From Marivirga atlantica (GTDB lineage Bacteria > Bacteroidota > Bacteroidia > Cytophagales > Cyclobacteriaceae): a DNA stretch of 64,000 bases. The DNA lies in contig NZ_JAERQG010000002.1 of NCBI RefSeq assembly GCF_016734805.1, forward strand, positions 62,001 to 126,000, read 5' to 3'. The notes beneath the pieces are model-generated. The model saw only the letters and a list, made by a program, of their open reading frames with translations, did not search any database and was not told the DNA's origin. This document shows positions 51,804 to 59,557 of this stretch, one piece after another. Position 1 is the stretch's first letter; every line of letters begins with the position of its first letter. Position numbers and translations under genes: made by a program.

Positions 51804-52343
51804 TTAAACTCCAATTTTTATTAAACAAAAAACCGCATAATTGATCATATCCTGGTAATTAGCCTTAATCGGTTCAGAAATGATCGTTTTACCTTCATTG
51901 TCTTCAATCTGTTTTACCCGATATAGCTTCATAAGAATGAGGTCGGTCATAGAGCTAATTCTCATGTCTCTCCAAGCCTCACCGTAGTCATGGTTTTTAT
52001 CCATCAGCAGGTTTAAAGTTTCCTCAACAGTTTGATCATACAAAGGTTCAAGCTTATCGTATGGTATCTCTAAGGAATCTTTTTCTGTTAGAGTTTCCTG
52101 GATAATGGCTATAACTGAATAGTTTATGATGCCAATAAATTCGCCTTTTATATCGTCTTCAATTTTTTGAGATCCCTTTTCTTGAATGGAGCGGATACGC
52201 TGCGCTTTGATAAAAAGTTGATCCGTAATTGACGGAAGTCTTAAGATGCGCCAGGCCGTTCCATAATCTTTTGTTTTCTTTTCGAAAACATCTTTACAGA
52301 GCGCAATAACTTGCTTATATTCGCTTTCAGTTTGTTTACTCAA
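51804..52343 (-). CDS. DUF1599 tandem-domain protein
   Basis: 179 residues made of two copies of the DUF1599 unit: FEKKTKDYGTAWRILRLPSITDQLFIKAQRIRSI and LMDKNHDYGEAWRDMRISSMTDLILMKLYRVKQI. The repeated DYGxAWRxxR and SxTD suggest a conserved charged pocket. Function unknown; the fold has been likened to MazG-type nucleotide-binding helical proteins, which I cannot verify here. The start is TTG at 52343; 33 bases separate it from the divergent folP TTG start. Confidence 0.85.
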   Translation of the reverse strand: MSKQTESEYKQVIALCKDVFEKKTKDYGTAWRILRLPSITDQLFIKAQRIRSIQEKGSQKIEDDIKGEFIGIINYSVIAIIQETLTEKDSLEIPYDKLEPLYDQTVEETLNLLMDKNHDYGEAWRDMRISSMTDLILMKLYRVKQIEDNEGKTIISEPIKANYQDMINYAVFCLIKIGV

Positions 52344-52376
52344 AAGAATAGTTTTTTATTAGATCAGTCTCATTTT

Positions 52377-53234
52377 TTGAATCCGAAAGATACATCATTT
52401 TATCAAAAAACAACATTGCAGATAAAGGGAAAGCTGTTTGATTTGTCTGAACCTAAGGTGATGGGGATTCTGAATATTACTCCTGATTCTTTTTACGATG
52501 GTGGTAAGCATAGTTCGATAGACAAAGCAGTTGCCACTGCTTCTCAAATGTTGGATGATGGTGCAGATATCATTGATGTAGGAGGCTATTCAACTCGTCC
52601 AAATGCTTCTGAGGTTAGTGAAACAGAAGAGGCTGAACGTGTGATTCCTACTATCAAAGCTATAAATGAAAAGCATCCTAATGCAATAATTTCTGTTGAT
52701 ACTTTTCGCTCATACGTTGCCAAGCAAGCTATAGAAGTAGGTGCTGCCATTGTGAATGATGTAAGTGGAGGTAATTTGGATGAGAATATGTTTGCCCTTA
52801 TTGCCGAAAAGCAAGTGCCTTATGTACTAATGCACATGAGAGGCACACCAGAAAATATGCAACAGCAAACACAATATGATGATTTATTAGTTGATGTTGT
52901 TAATGAATTGTCAGGTAAACTCAGACAATTAAAGGCTTTGGGAGTGAATGATATAATAATTGATCCGGGTTTTGGCTTCGCTAAAAGCATTGATCAGAAT
53001 TATGAAATACTACAAAATTTAGCCTATCTTGAAATTCTGGAAGCACCCCTTTTAGTTGGAGTTTCTCGAAAGTCAATGATATATAAAGTTTTAGGTGTGC
53101 TGGCTGATGAAGCTTTAAATGGAACGAGTGCCTTAAATATGGTGGCCTTAATGAATGGAGCTTCAATATTAAGAGTACATGATGTGAAAGAAGTCAAAGA
53201 AATAGTCGAATTATATAAGAAACTAAAAAATTGA
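52377..53234 (+). CDS. folP: Dihydropteroate synthase
   Basis: 285 residues; joins p-aminobenzoate to 6-hydroxymethyl-dihydropterin diphosphate in folate synthesis. Signatures: KVMGILNITPDSFYDGG, ADIIDVGGYSTRP, ISVDTFRSYVAKQA, VNDVSGG, DPGFGFAKS, GVSRKSMI. I chose TTG 52377 because the resulting MNPKDTSFYQKTTLQIKGKL matches the N-terminus I expect in this group. The longer frame from 52311 is antisense to the DUF1599 gene. Overlaps cdaA by 4 bases. Confidence 0.94.
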   Translation: MNPKDTSFYQKTTLQIKGKLFDLSEPKVMGILNITPDSFYDGGKHSSIDKAVATASQMLDDGADIIDVGGYSTRPNASEVSETEEAERVIPTIKAINEKHPNAIISVDTFRSYVAKQAIEVGAAIVNDVSGGNLDENMFALIAEKQVPYVLMHMRGTPENMQQQTQYDDLLVDVVNELSGKLRQLKALGVNDIIIDPGFGFAKSIDQNYEILQNLAYLEILEAPLLVGVSRKSMIYKVLGVLADEALNGTSALNMVALMNGASILRVHDVKEVKEIVELYKKLKN

Positions 53235-54085
53235 TATTAGCCTTTTCCATAGGATTTTTAGAAGTAAGCATTGTTGATTTACTGGACATTGCGCTAGTAA
53301 GTTTCTTGCTGTTTCAGGTATATAATCTGATGCGTGGAAGTGTGGCTGTAAGGATATTTGTTGGGTTCTTATCGCTCTATTTGATCTATTTGGTGGTAAG
53401 AGCTGCTGAAATGGAGCTTTTGTCAGCTATTTTGGGACAGTTTATGGGAGTAGGTGTTATAGCAGCCATTATTCTTTTCCAGCAGGAAATAAGAAAATTC
53501 TTGTTGTTATTAGGAAAAACTACCTCTTTCAATCGGGATAACAACTTCTTGTCAAACTTGCCATGGAGAAAACGTCAGGCGGGCTTTGAGTTAGACATAA
53601 CACCACTCATTGAAGCTGCAAAATCTTTAGGAGGTACTAACACAGGAGCCTTAATCGTGATATCGAAAAGTTCTGAATTGCGATTTTACGCTGAATCAGG
53701 TGATAGGATAGATGCTTTAGTTTCCAAACGATTATTGATTTCTGTTTTTAATAAGACTAGCCCGTTGCATGATGGAGCCCTCATTATTCATAAGGGAAGG
53801 ATAGTAGCAGCCCGCTGTGTTTTACCTGTGACCGAAAAGGATGTGCCTGCTCAGTTTGGATTAAGGCACAGAGCAGCAATAGGTATGTCTGAAACTACCG
53901 ACACCATCATTTTAGTGGTGTCTGAAGAAACAGGTCAGCTATCATTGGCTAGAAATGGCACCATATATCATAACCTCTCAAATCAGGAAATCAGGTCGAA
54001 AATTAAGGAGTACCTGGTTGAGGATGACAAGAAGAAAGATAAGTCTAAACAAGAAAAGCCTGAGTCTGAAGAAGTAGTGCAGTAA
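53231..54085 (+). CDS. cdaA: Diadenylate cyclase (CdaA type)
   Basis: 284 residues; makes c-di-AMP from two ATP. Three N-terminal TM helices (about 1-85), a linker, then the DAC domain with the DGA motif at 181-183 (LHDGALIIHKGR) and the RHR motif at 212-214 (GLRHRAAIGMSE). The charged C-terminal tail (KKKDKSKQEKPESEEVV) is disordered. Start is TTG 53231, overlapping the folP stop; the first ATG would remove a TM helix. Coupling of folP and cdaA is a common pairing in Bacteroidota. Confidence 0.93.
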   Translation: MILAFSIGFLEVSIVDLLDIALVSFLLFQVYNLMRGSVAVRIFVGFLSLYLIYLVVRAAEMELLSAILGQFMGVGVIAAIILFQQEIRKFLLLLGKTTSFNRDNNFLSNLPWRKRQAGFELDITPLIEAAKSLGGTNTGALIVISKSSELRFYAESGDRIDALVSKRLLISVFNKTSPLHDGALIIHKGRIVAARCVLPVTEKDVPAQFGLRHRAAIGMSETTDTIILVVSEETGQLSLARNGTIYHNLSNQEIRSKIKEYLVEDDKKKDKSKQEKPESEEVVQ

Positions 54086-54149
54086 GGTTTTAACGTTTTC
54101 TTAATGGAATAATTTCCTGCTTATAGCACCAATCACAAATGTATTTTCA

Positions 54150-54157
54150 TACCTTTG
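54150..54157 (+). promoter_or_regulatory. Promoter -7 box candidate of typA
   Basis: TACCTTTG is an exact TAnnTTTG match, 71 bases before the typA ATG and past the cdaA stop. The implied leader of about 65 bases contains a GGGAGAGG purine stretch far from the start codon. Confidence 0.55.
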
Positions 54158-54227
54158 CGTCCTGAAAGGGAGAGGTGACAATGTTTATCTCTAACTTATT
54201 GATAATCATTTATTTTATAGTTTTTAG

Positions 54228-56033
54228 ATGACTGAAATTAGAAATGTGGCAATTATTGCCCACGTTGACCACGGAAAAACAACTTTGGTTGATAAAATTA
54301 TTCACGCTTGTGAGGTATTTAGAGAAGGTAAGGATACGGGAGAGCTGATCCTTGATAATAACGACCTTGAGCGTGAAAGAGGTATAACTATCCTTAGTAA
54401 GAACGTTTCTGTTACATACAAGGATGTTAAAATCAATATCATTGATACTCCTGGTCACGCAGATTTCGGTGGTGAAGTGGAACGTGTATTAAAAATGGCT
54501 GATGGGGTACTACTTTTAGTAGATGCTTTTGAGGGAGCCATGCCGCAAACAAGATTTGTATTAGGTAAAGCATTAGGCTTAGGGCTAAAGCCAATTGTTG
54601 TAGTAAACAAGGTTGACAAAGAAAACTGCCGTCCTGATGAGGTGCATGAAGAAGTTTTCGACCTTATGTTTAACCTGGATGCTACTGAAGAGCAGTTGGA
54701 TTTCGTTACTATGTACGGTTCCTCTAAGAATGGCTGGATGAGCCATGATTGGAAAGACCAGACAGACTCAGTATTTCCATTGCTTGATGAGATAATAAAA
54801 ACAATCCCTGCACCTGAGCAGAAAGAAGGTATTCCGCAAATGCAGATTGTATCGCTTGATTATTCTTCTTTCGTAGGTCGTATTGCTATTGGAAGAGTTT
54901 ATCAGGGTACCTTAAAAGAAGGTATGCAAGTAGGCCTTTGCAAAAAGGATGGCTCAGTTAAAAAGACAAGAATTAAGGAGCTTCAAGTGTTCGAAGGTTT
55001 AGGAAAGGCCAAAGTTAGCGAGGTACATTCTGGCGATATTTGTGCTTTGGTAGGTATTGAAGGTTTTGATATTGGTGATACCATTACAGATCCTGAAAAT
55101 CCACAACCACTTCCTAGAATTGCTATTGATGAGCCTACTATGAGTATGCTTTTCACTATTAATAATTCTCCTTTCTTTGGTAAAGAAGGTAAATATGTTA
55201 CTTCTCGCCACTTAAGAGATAGGTTGATGAAGGAAACAGAAAAAAATCTTGCTTTAAGGGTTCAACCTACTGATTCTGAAGACAAGTTTCTAGTATACGG
55301 TAGAGGTATTCTTCACTTGTCAGTTTTAATTGAAACGATGAGAAGAGAAGGTTATGAGCTTCAGGTAGGTCAGCCACAAGTACTTTATAAAGAAGTTGAT
55401 GGCGTAAAACAAGAGCCTATAGAGCATTTAGTTATTGATGTACCTGATGAGGTTTCTGGTAAAGCTATTGAGTTAGTGACCATGAGAAAAGGAGAATTGA
55501 AGGTGATGCAGCCAAAAGGAGATGTGCAACATCTTGAGTTTGATATCCCCTCAAGAGGATTAATAGGATTAAGAAATAATATATTGACTGCAACTGCTGG
55601 TGAGGCTGTAATGACACACAGGTTGAAGGGGTATGAGCCTTATAAAGGCACTATTCCTGGAAGAATTAATGGTTCCATGATTTCTATGGAAGCAGGTTCT
55701 TCAACAGCCTATTCATTAGATAAACTCCAAGATAGGGGCGTGTTCTTTGTGGCCCCAGGTGATGATTTATATGTAGGCCAGGTAATAGGAGAGCATTCAA
55801 GAGATAATGATTTGGTGGTAAACGTGGTAAAAGGTAAAAAGCTTACTAACATGCGTGCATCCGGTACTGATCAGAACTCTTCACTGGCACCACCAAGAAA
55901 ATTTTCGCTAGAAGAAGCTTTAGAGTATATTCAGAAAGATGAATACCTGGAGGTAACTCCTGAAAGCATGAGAATGCGTAAGATTTATCTTGATGAGAAT
56001 GAGCGTAAGCGTATGGCTAACAAAATAGATTAA
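54228..56033 (+). CDS. typA: Translational GTPase TypA/BipA
   Basis: 601 residues, full length. GTPase motifs: G1 AHVDHGKTT (11-19), G2 RERGITI, G3 DTPGHADFGGEVER, G4 NKVDKE; then EF-G-like domains II, III and V and the TypA-specific C-terminal domain (RKFSLEEALEYIQKDEYLEVTPESMRMRK). Ribosome-associated and important for subunit assembly at low temperature and stress. Own promoter box upstream and a strong bidirectional terminator downstream. Confidence 0.97.
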   Translation: MTEIRNVAIIAHVDHGKTTLVDKIIHACEVFREGKDTGELILDNNDLERERGITILSKNVSVTYKDVKINIIDTPGHADFGGEVERVLKMADGVLLLVDAFEGAMPQTRFVLGKALGLGLKPIVVVNKVDKENCRPDEVHEEVFDLMFNLDATEEQLDFVTMYGSSKNGWMSHDWKDQTDSVFPLLDEIIKTIPAPEQKEGIPQMQIVSLDYSSFVGRIAIGRVYQGTLKEGMQVGLCKKDGSVKKTRIKELQVFEGLGKAKVSEVHSGDICALVGIEGFDIGDTITDPENPQPLPRIAIDEPTMSMLFTINNSPFFGKEGKYVTSRHLRDRLMKETEKNLALRVQPTDSEDKFLVYGRGILHLSVLIETMRREGYELQVGQPQVLYKEVDGVKQEPIEHLVIDVPDEVSGKAIELVTMRKGELKVMQPKGDVQHLEFDIPSRGLIGLRNNILTATAGEAVMTHRLKGYEPYKGTIPGRINGSMISMEAGSSTAYSLDKLQDRGVFFVAPGDDLYVGQVIGEHSRDNDLVVNVVKGKKLTNMRASGTDQNSSLAPPRKFSLEEALEYIQKDEYLEVTPESMRMRKIYLDENERKRMANKID

Positions 56034-56053
56034 TTACTAAAAGAGAGATACTT

Positions 56054-56088
56054 AAAAGCCATCCTGATTTGATCAGGATGGCTTTTTT
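56054..56088. terminator. Bidirectional terminator between typA and the CDF exporter gene
   Basis: AAAAGCCATCCTGAT and ATCAGGATGGCTTTT are perfect 15-base inverted repeats around TTG, with A-run and T-run on the two sides, serving both converging genes. Confidence 0.9.
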
Positions 56089-56091
56089 ATT

Positions 56092-56970
56092 TTAACACAA
56101 AGCACAGTTTTCCTCATCCAGCTCAGTTTCTACTGTGTAATGAGAAAACTTGTAGTCCTTTAGCAAATCTTTCACTTCCTTTTTTACCTGAAGTAATTGT
56201 TGAAATGAATCAATATTTTTCAATTTTAGGTGTGTAGTAAATACATGCTTTTCACCCTCTAAAGACCACATGTGGGTGTGATGTAAAGAATCTACATTGG
56301 CTATTGACAAAAGCTTTTCCTTGAGCTTATCTAAATCAATATCTTTTGGTGCGCCTTGCAGAAAGATGAAGAGGGTTTCCTTCAACCGCTTGATTACATT
56401 CCATAAAATATAAAATGTGATACCGAGCGATAGGGCAGGATCTAAATAATGAATGTCTTTAAATTTTAAAACGATAGCCACTATCAAAACGGCTACCCAG
56501 CCCAACACATCTTCTAACAAATGCCAGGAAACTACCTTTTCATTCATGGAACTCCCACCACTTAATTTATAGGCTGCAAACCCATTTACCGCTACCCCGA
56601 TGATGGCAAATATGATCATGCCTTCTGCATTAGAATGCTCCGGTTCAATCAATCTTCCAATGGCTTCACTAATTACGTAAATAGATCCTGCTACGAGAAC
56701 CAGGCTATTAATGAGTGCGCCAAGAAGTGAAAAGCGTTTGTACCCAAAGCTAAACTTATGATTAGCTCCTTGCTGCGATTTTTTATCGAGGTACCAGGAC
56801 GTTCCAAGTGATAAACTATCTCCCAAATCATGGATGGCATCTGAGATAATGGCAATACTATTGACATAAAGGCCTCCAATTACCTCAAGAATGGTAAAAC
56901 CAAGGTTCAGGAAAAAGGCAATTTTCAAGTTTTTACCAGAAGGATTATGGTGGGAGTGATCGTGTGCCAT
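56092..56970 (-). CDS. Cation diffusion facilitator (Zn/Cd/Co exporter)
   Basis: 292 residues: His-rich N-terminus (HDHSHH), six TM helices, and a cytoplasmic metal-sensing domain. Metal site in the membrane: SDAIHDLGDS in TM2 and HLLEDVLGW (HxxxD) in TM5, the HD-HD pattern of Zn2+ transporters. The C-terminal HHTHMWSLEG and ENCALC could bind regulatory metal. Exports divalent cations with H+ antiport. Three bases after DUF3703 and downstream of a Fur-family gene, so probably metal-regulated. Confidence 0.92.
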   Translation of the reverse strand: MAHDHSHHNPSGKNLKIAFFLNLGFTILEVIGGLYVNSIAIISDAIHDLGDSLSLGTSWYLDKKSQQGANHKFSFGYKRFSLLGALINSLVLVAGSIYVISEAIGRLIEPEHSNAEGMIIFAIIGVAVNGFAAYKLSGGSSMNEKVVSWHLLEDVLGWVAVLIVAIVLKFKDIHYLDPALSLGITFYILWNVIKRLKETLFIFLQGAPKDIDLDKLKEKLLSIANVDSLHHTHMWSLEGEKHVFTTHLKLKNIDSFQQLLQVKKEVKDLLKDYKFSHYTVETELDEENCALC

Positions 56971-56973
56971 ATC

Positions 56974-57345
56974 TTAGTAACTATCCTGAATTATTTTGTT
57001 TAAATCTTCTGGAATCGGTAATGACTTGAGAGGAGGTATATTGGCTCCTCCAGTGTTACCAACCGGAATGGTTCCTACAAAGGATTTTACCCCTCCAAAA
57101 ATCAATCTAGGTAGTTGTCCAAGAATTTCTCTGCCATTTTTAATATGAAAACCGAACTTGAGCATTAACCAATGTACATAGGTATGCTCTATAGGGTAGG
57201 GTTGACCCAAAATATGTGCGCGTTCTAAATGCTTCCATGCGCTTGCCAGCTCACCCAACTTAAGGTTAGTATCAAAGGCTTTGAGCTCTTTTCGGTAATG
57301 TATATTGAGTTTTGTGGGGATGCTTGTATTAAATTTCACTTTCAT
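56974..57345 (-). CDS. DUF3703 protein (metal-linked)
   Basis: 123 residues matching DUF3703: FDTNLKLGELASAWKHLERAHILGQPYPIEHTYVHWLMLKFG, then KNGREILGQLPRLIFGGVKSFVGTIPVGNTGGANI. It has several His residues (AHILGQ, EHTYVHW) that might bind metal. Function unknown; the family is regularly found with CDF exporters and metalloregulators, as here. A perfect 9-base inverted repeat begins right at its start codon, a good place for repression. Confidence 0.8.
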   Translation of the reverse strand: MKVKFNTSIPTKLNIHYRKELKAFDTNLKLGELASAWKHLERAHILGQPYPIEHTYVHWLMLKFGFHIKNGREILGQLPRLIFGGVKSFVGTIPVGNTGGANIPPLKSLPIPEDLNKIIQDSY

Positions 57346-57375
57346 TTTACACTAATTATTATTGATAGTGTAAAA
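57345..57375. promoter_or_regulatory. Inverted repeat at the DUF3703-CDF start, candidate operator
   Basis: TTTTACACT (57345-57353) and AGTGTAAAA (57367-57375) are exact inverted repeats with a 13-base A/T spacer, abutting the DUF3703 start codon. Bound protein unknown; the Fur-family gene next door is the natural candidate. Confidence 0.5.
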
Positions 57376-57391
57376 GTAAAATTCAAAGCCT

Positions 57392-57406
57392 TGCAATGGA
57401 ATTGCA
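57392..57406. promoter_or_regulatory. Candidate Fur/Zur-family operator
   Basis: TGCAATGGAATTGCA is a perfect 6-3-6 inverted repeat (TGCAAT/ATTGCA), in the gap between the Fur-family gene and the DUF3703-CDF pair. Fur-family boxes are A/T-rich imperfect palindromes of this size, but no species-specific consensus can be checked here. Confidence 0.5.
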
Positions 57407-57411
57407 TTGTT

Positions 57412-57819
57412 TTATTGGCACTGATCGCAAACACCTTCCACGAGCAGTTTTACCTCGCTTTTTTGGAAATTTTTAGGAAGCTCTAAGCTTGGAATGTTGA
57501 ATTTTGGTAAGCAATAAGTGTTTTCGCAGCTGGTGCAATAAAAATGGATGTGTGCATCATTGTGTTCATGCACATCACAATCAGCATGGCAAAGTGCATA
57601 TTGTACGGTACCTTTCTTATCGGTGATACTGTGTACTAAGCCATTTTCTTCAAAGGATTTCAGGGTACGATAGAGTGTCGTTCTGTCTGCATTTTCAAAA
57701 TCATCATATAAACCTGATAGGCTTATGGCTTTTTCCTGCTTCTGTAAATATGAAAGCACAAGCATTCTCATAGCTGTTGGCTGTAGCTTGTGCCGTGCTA
57801 GAATATCCTGTGCTTTCAT
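57412..57819 (-). CDS. Fur-family metalloregulator (Zur-like)
   Basis: 135 residues. Winged-helix half: LQPTAMRMLVLSYLQKQEKAISLSGLYDDFENADRTTLYRTLKSFEENGLVH; dimerisation half with His-rich HADCDVHEHNDAHIHFYC and two CxxC pairs (CTSC, CDQC) for structural zinc. Metal identity cannot be fixed; the neighbouring CDF exporter, DUF3703 and RND pump suggest zinc or another divalent heavy metal. The gene order Fur - (operators) - DUF3703 - CDF argues for local control. Confidence 0.9.
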   Translation of the reverse strand: MKAQDILARHKLQPTAMRMLVLSYLQKQEKAISLSGLYDDFENADRTTLYRTLKSFEENGLVHSITDKKGTVQYALCHADCDVHEHNDAHIHFYCTSCENTYCLPKFNIPSLELPKNFQKSEVKLLVEGVCDQCQ

Positions 57820-57863
57820 ATTGGATTTAAAAGTTAAGGTTTTAGTGAATTAATGGTCACGTA

Positions 57864-58307
57864 TTATTCATTTCGAATCTCAGTATGTCTGATTTCTCCT
57901 CCGCTATTACCTGTTTCCGCACCAAAGTATAGGCATACCAGAGCAAACAACAGTACTATAATATAGCCTGCATTAGCCATCTGCTTTTTCTTGAGCTGAA
58001 GCCAAAAGGTAATGATAGAGAGCGCGCCTAAAACTAGACTTAGTGTGTAGAAAAGCTCAGCATGCTCCTCATGTTCATGGATGATCTTGTGGGAAACATC
58101 AAGTGTTTCTTCAACTACTTCTTCTGCACCCTCACCAGTATAAAATGCCGCAATAGAGAAAATAGCCGCTAAAACGAATATGCCCAGGGCTGTTAATTTA
58201 ATATCATTTTTTTTGCTGATATAACCAGCTGCCAATACCAAAATACCAATGATTAAACTTACAATGGGTAAATGATTTACTAATAAGTGTTGATGTGCTT
58301 CGTTCAT
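57864..58307 (-). CDS. Four-TM membrane protein of the metal locus
   Basis: 147 residues with four TM segments and a charged, His/Glu-rich loop (VSHKIIHEHEEHAELFY) between TM2 and TM3. N-terminal HQHLLVNHLPIVSLIIGILVLAAGY recalls DUF2231-type proteins. The His/Glu loop may contact metal. It has its own promoter-like box (TACTTTTG, 58359-58366) beyond the terminator of the RND adaptor gene, and 44 bases separate it from the Fur-family gene, which it may precede in one transcript. Confidence 0.7.
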   Translation of the reverse strand: MNEAHQHLLVNHLPIVSLIIGILVLAAGYISKKNDIKLTALGIFVLAAIFSIAAFYTGEGAEEVVEETLDVSHKIIHEHEEHAELFYTLSLVLGALSIITFWLQLKKKQMANAGYIIVLLFALVCLYFGAETGNSGGEIRHTEIRNE

Positions 58308-58358
58308 TTGATTAATGTGATGGTTTTAAGAAAGAAATTTACAAAGAAAATTTATCTT

Positions 58359-58366
58359 CAAAAGTA
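58359..58366 (-). promoter_or_regulatory. Promoter -7 box candidate of the 4-TM/Fur unit
   Basis: TACTTTTG on the minus strand matches TAnnTTTG; it lies directly after the hairpin that ends the RND adaptor gene and about 52 bases before the ATG at 58307. Confidence 0.45.
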
Positions 58367-58405
58367 GGATTGTCTTGTAATCCCTATTCGGTACAAGACA
58401 ATCCT
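58366..58405 (-). terminator. Hairpin terminator after the RND adaptor gene
   Basis: AGGATTGTCTTGTA and TACAAGACAATCCT-type arms (AGGATTGTCTTGT / ACAAGACAATCCT) pair perfectly over 13 bases; on the minus strand ACTTTTG follows. The T-run is short, so termination may be partial. Confidence 0.7.
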
Positions 58406-58412
58406 TTATAAA

Positions 58413-59555
58413 TTATTCGCTGATTAAACTGAAAGCTCCTTTGCTCAAAAATTGAGTATTTTCATCAAAACTATCTGAATTAAGAAGAGGCCTGTAATCA
58501 TTTGACAGATTTCCTACATCTACCAGTTTTTTACTAAAGGTATAGCTGCTATCAGTCTGCTTCTCTAACTTCAATGCGTAATATTCTTTGTCAATATTGA
58601 TAATTGCGCTTTCAGGCAATGCATGCATTTTATTCTTAGATGTTTTTAGTTGTGCTTCCAGATACATACCTGGTACCAACTCCTTATTTTTACTTTCATC
58701 TATTAAATGTCCATGCACTTTTACAATACGATGGTCATTTTCGATGTAGCGATTGATAAGATATACTTTAGCCGGATAATTAATATTAGGCTTGTTTTGT
58801 AATTGAAAAGTTAATTCTTGACCAATAGAAAGCTTGTCATAATCCTTTTCGTAAACATTCAATTCAACATGCATATGGTCAGGGTTAGTGATCATTACGG
58901 CTACATCTCTAGGTTCCAGGTATTTTCCTTTTTCCGCATGTACTGCATTGATGTATCCCCCGATGGGGGCAGTAATACGTACCACGCTTCTGATGTTTTC
59001 AGAAGAAAGGTTTCGTGTATTTATGTTTACCAAACCTAGTTGATTTTTTAGTGAAGCCACTCTGGCTTTTGCTGATTCATAGTCAGCCTTTGCTTTAAGA
59101 TATTCTTTTTCAGAACTCACATTGTCCTTCCATAAGGCTTCTTTTCTTTCATAGTCATTTTTCAGAAAGGCCAGTTGCCCTGAGTTTTCTAAAAAAGCTT
59201 CTTGCATTTTTATGAATTCAGGATTTTCCAGCATGAAAAGAGTTTGGCCTTTTTTGATCTGCTGACCGGGTAAAATGCTAATACTTTTCACATATCCACC
59301 GAAATAAGCGCTCACCGCAGCTTTGTACTCGGGTGGCACATCTAGTTTTCCATTGATCAAAAGTTCATCTGAAAATGGCTGCATGCTCATTTGAGTAAGC
59401 TCCATATTTGAGTCCATAAATTGATCTTTGGTAACAACTATTTCATTGCTCTCTGATATAAGGGTCATTTGTTCCTCATTTGAACTTTTTTCTTCGGAAC
59501 AAGCAGAAAGAATACCTACTATACCGATTATTATATATTTATTTAAGTATTTCAT
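58413..59555 (-). CDS. RND efflux periplasmic adaptor (CusB/CzcB-like lipoprotein)
   Basis: 380 residues; lipoprotein signal (IIIGIVGILSAC, Cys19). Membrane-fusion-protein order is complete: barrel-sandwich half (FGGYVKSISILPGQQIKKGQTLF), alpha-hairpin (about 110-170), second half (VVRITAPIGGYINAVHAEKGKYL), beta-barrel domain. Links the inner-membrane pump to the outer-membrane channel and, in the heavy-metal group, hands metal to the pump. Two bases downstream of the pump gene, so co-translated. Confidence 0.92.
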   Translation of the reverse strand: MKYLNKYIIIGIVGILSACSEEKSSNEEQMTLISESNEIVVTKDQFMDSNMELTQMSMQPFSDELLINGKLDVPPEYKAAVSAYFGGYVKSISILPGQQIKKGQTLFMLENPEFIKMQEAFLENSGQLAFLKNDYERKEALWKDNVSSEKEYLKAKADYESAKARVASLKNQLGLVNINTRNLSSENIRSVVRITAPIGGYINAVHAEKGKYLEPRDVAVMITNPDHMHVELNVYEKDYDKLSIGQELTFQLQNKPNINYPAKVYLINRYIENDHRIVKVHGHLIDESKNKELVPGMYLEAQLKTSKNKMHALPESAIINIDKEYYALKLEKQTDSSYTFSKKLVDVGNLSNDYRPLLNSDSFDENTQFLSKGAFSLISE

Positions 59556-59557
59556 TT

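Noticed and set aside
52311-52376. Upstream extension of the folP frame
   Set aside because: Antisense to the start of the DUF1599 gene; the expected folP N-terminus begins at TTG 52377.
56054-56088. Perfect palindrome as a regulator binding site
   Set aside because: Position between converging stops, short loop and flanking A/T-runs make it a bidirectional terminator.
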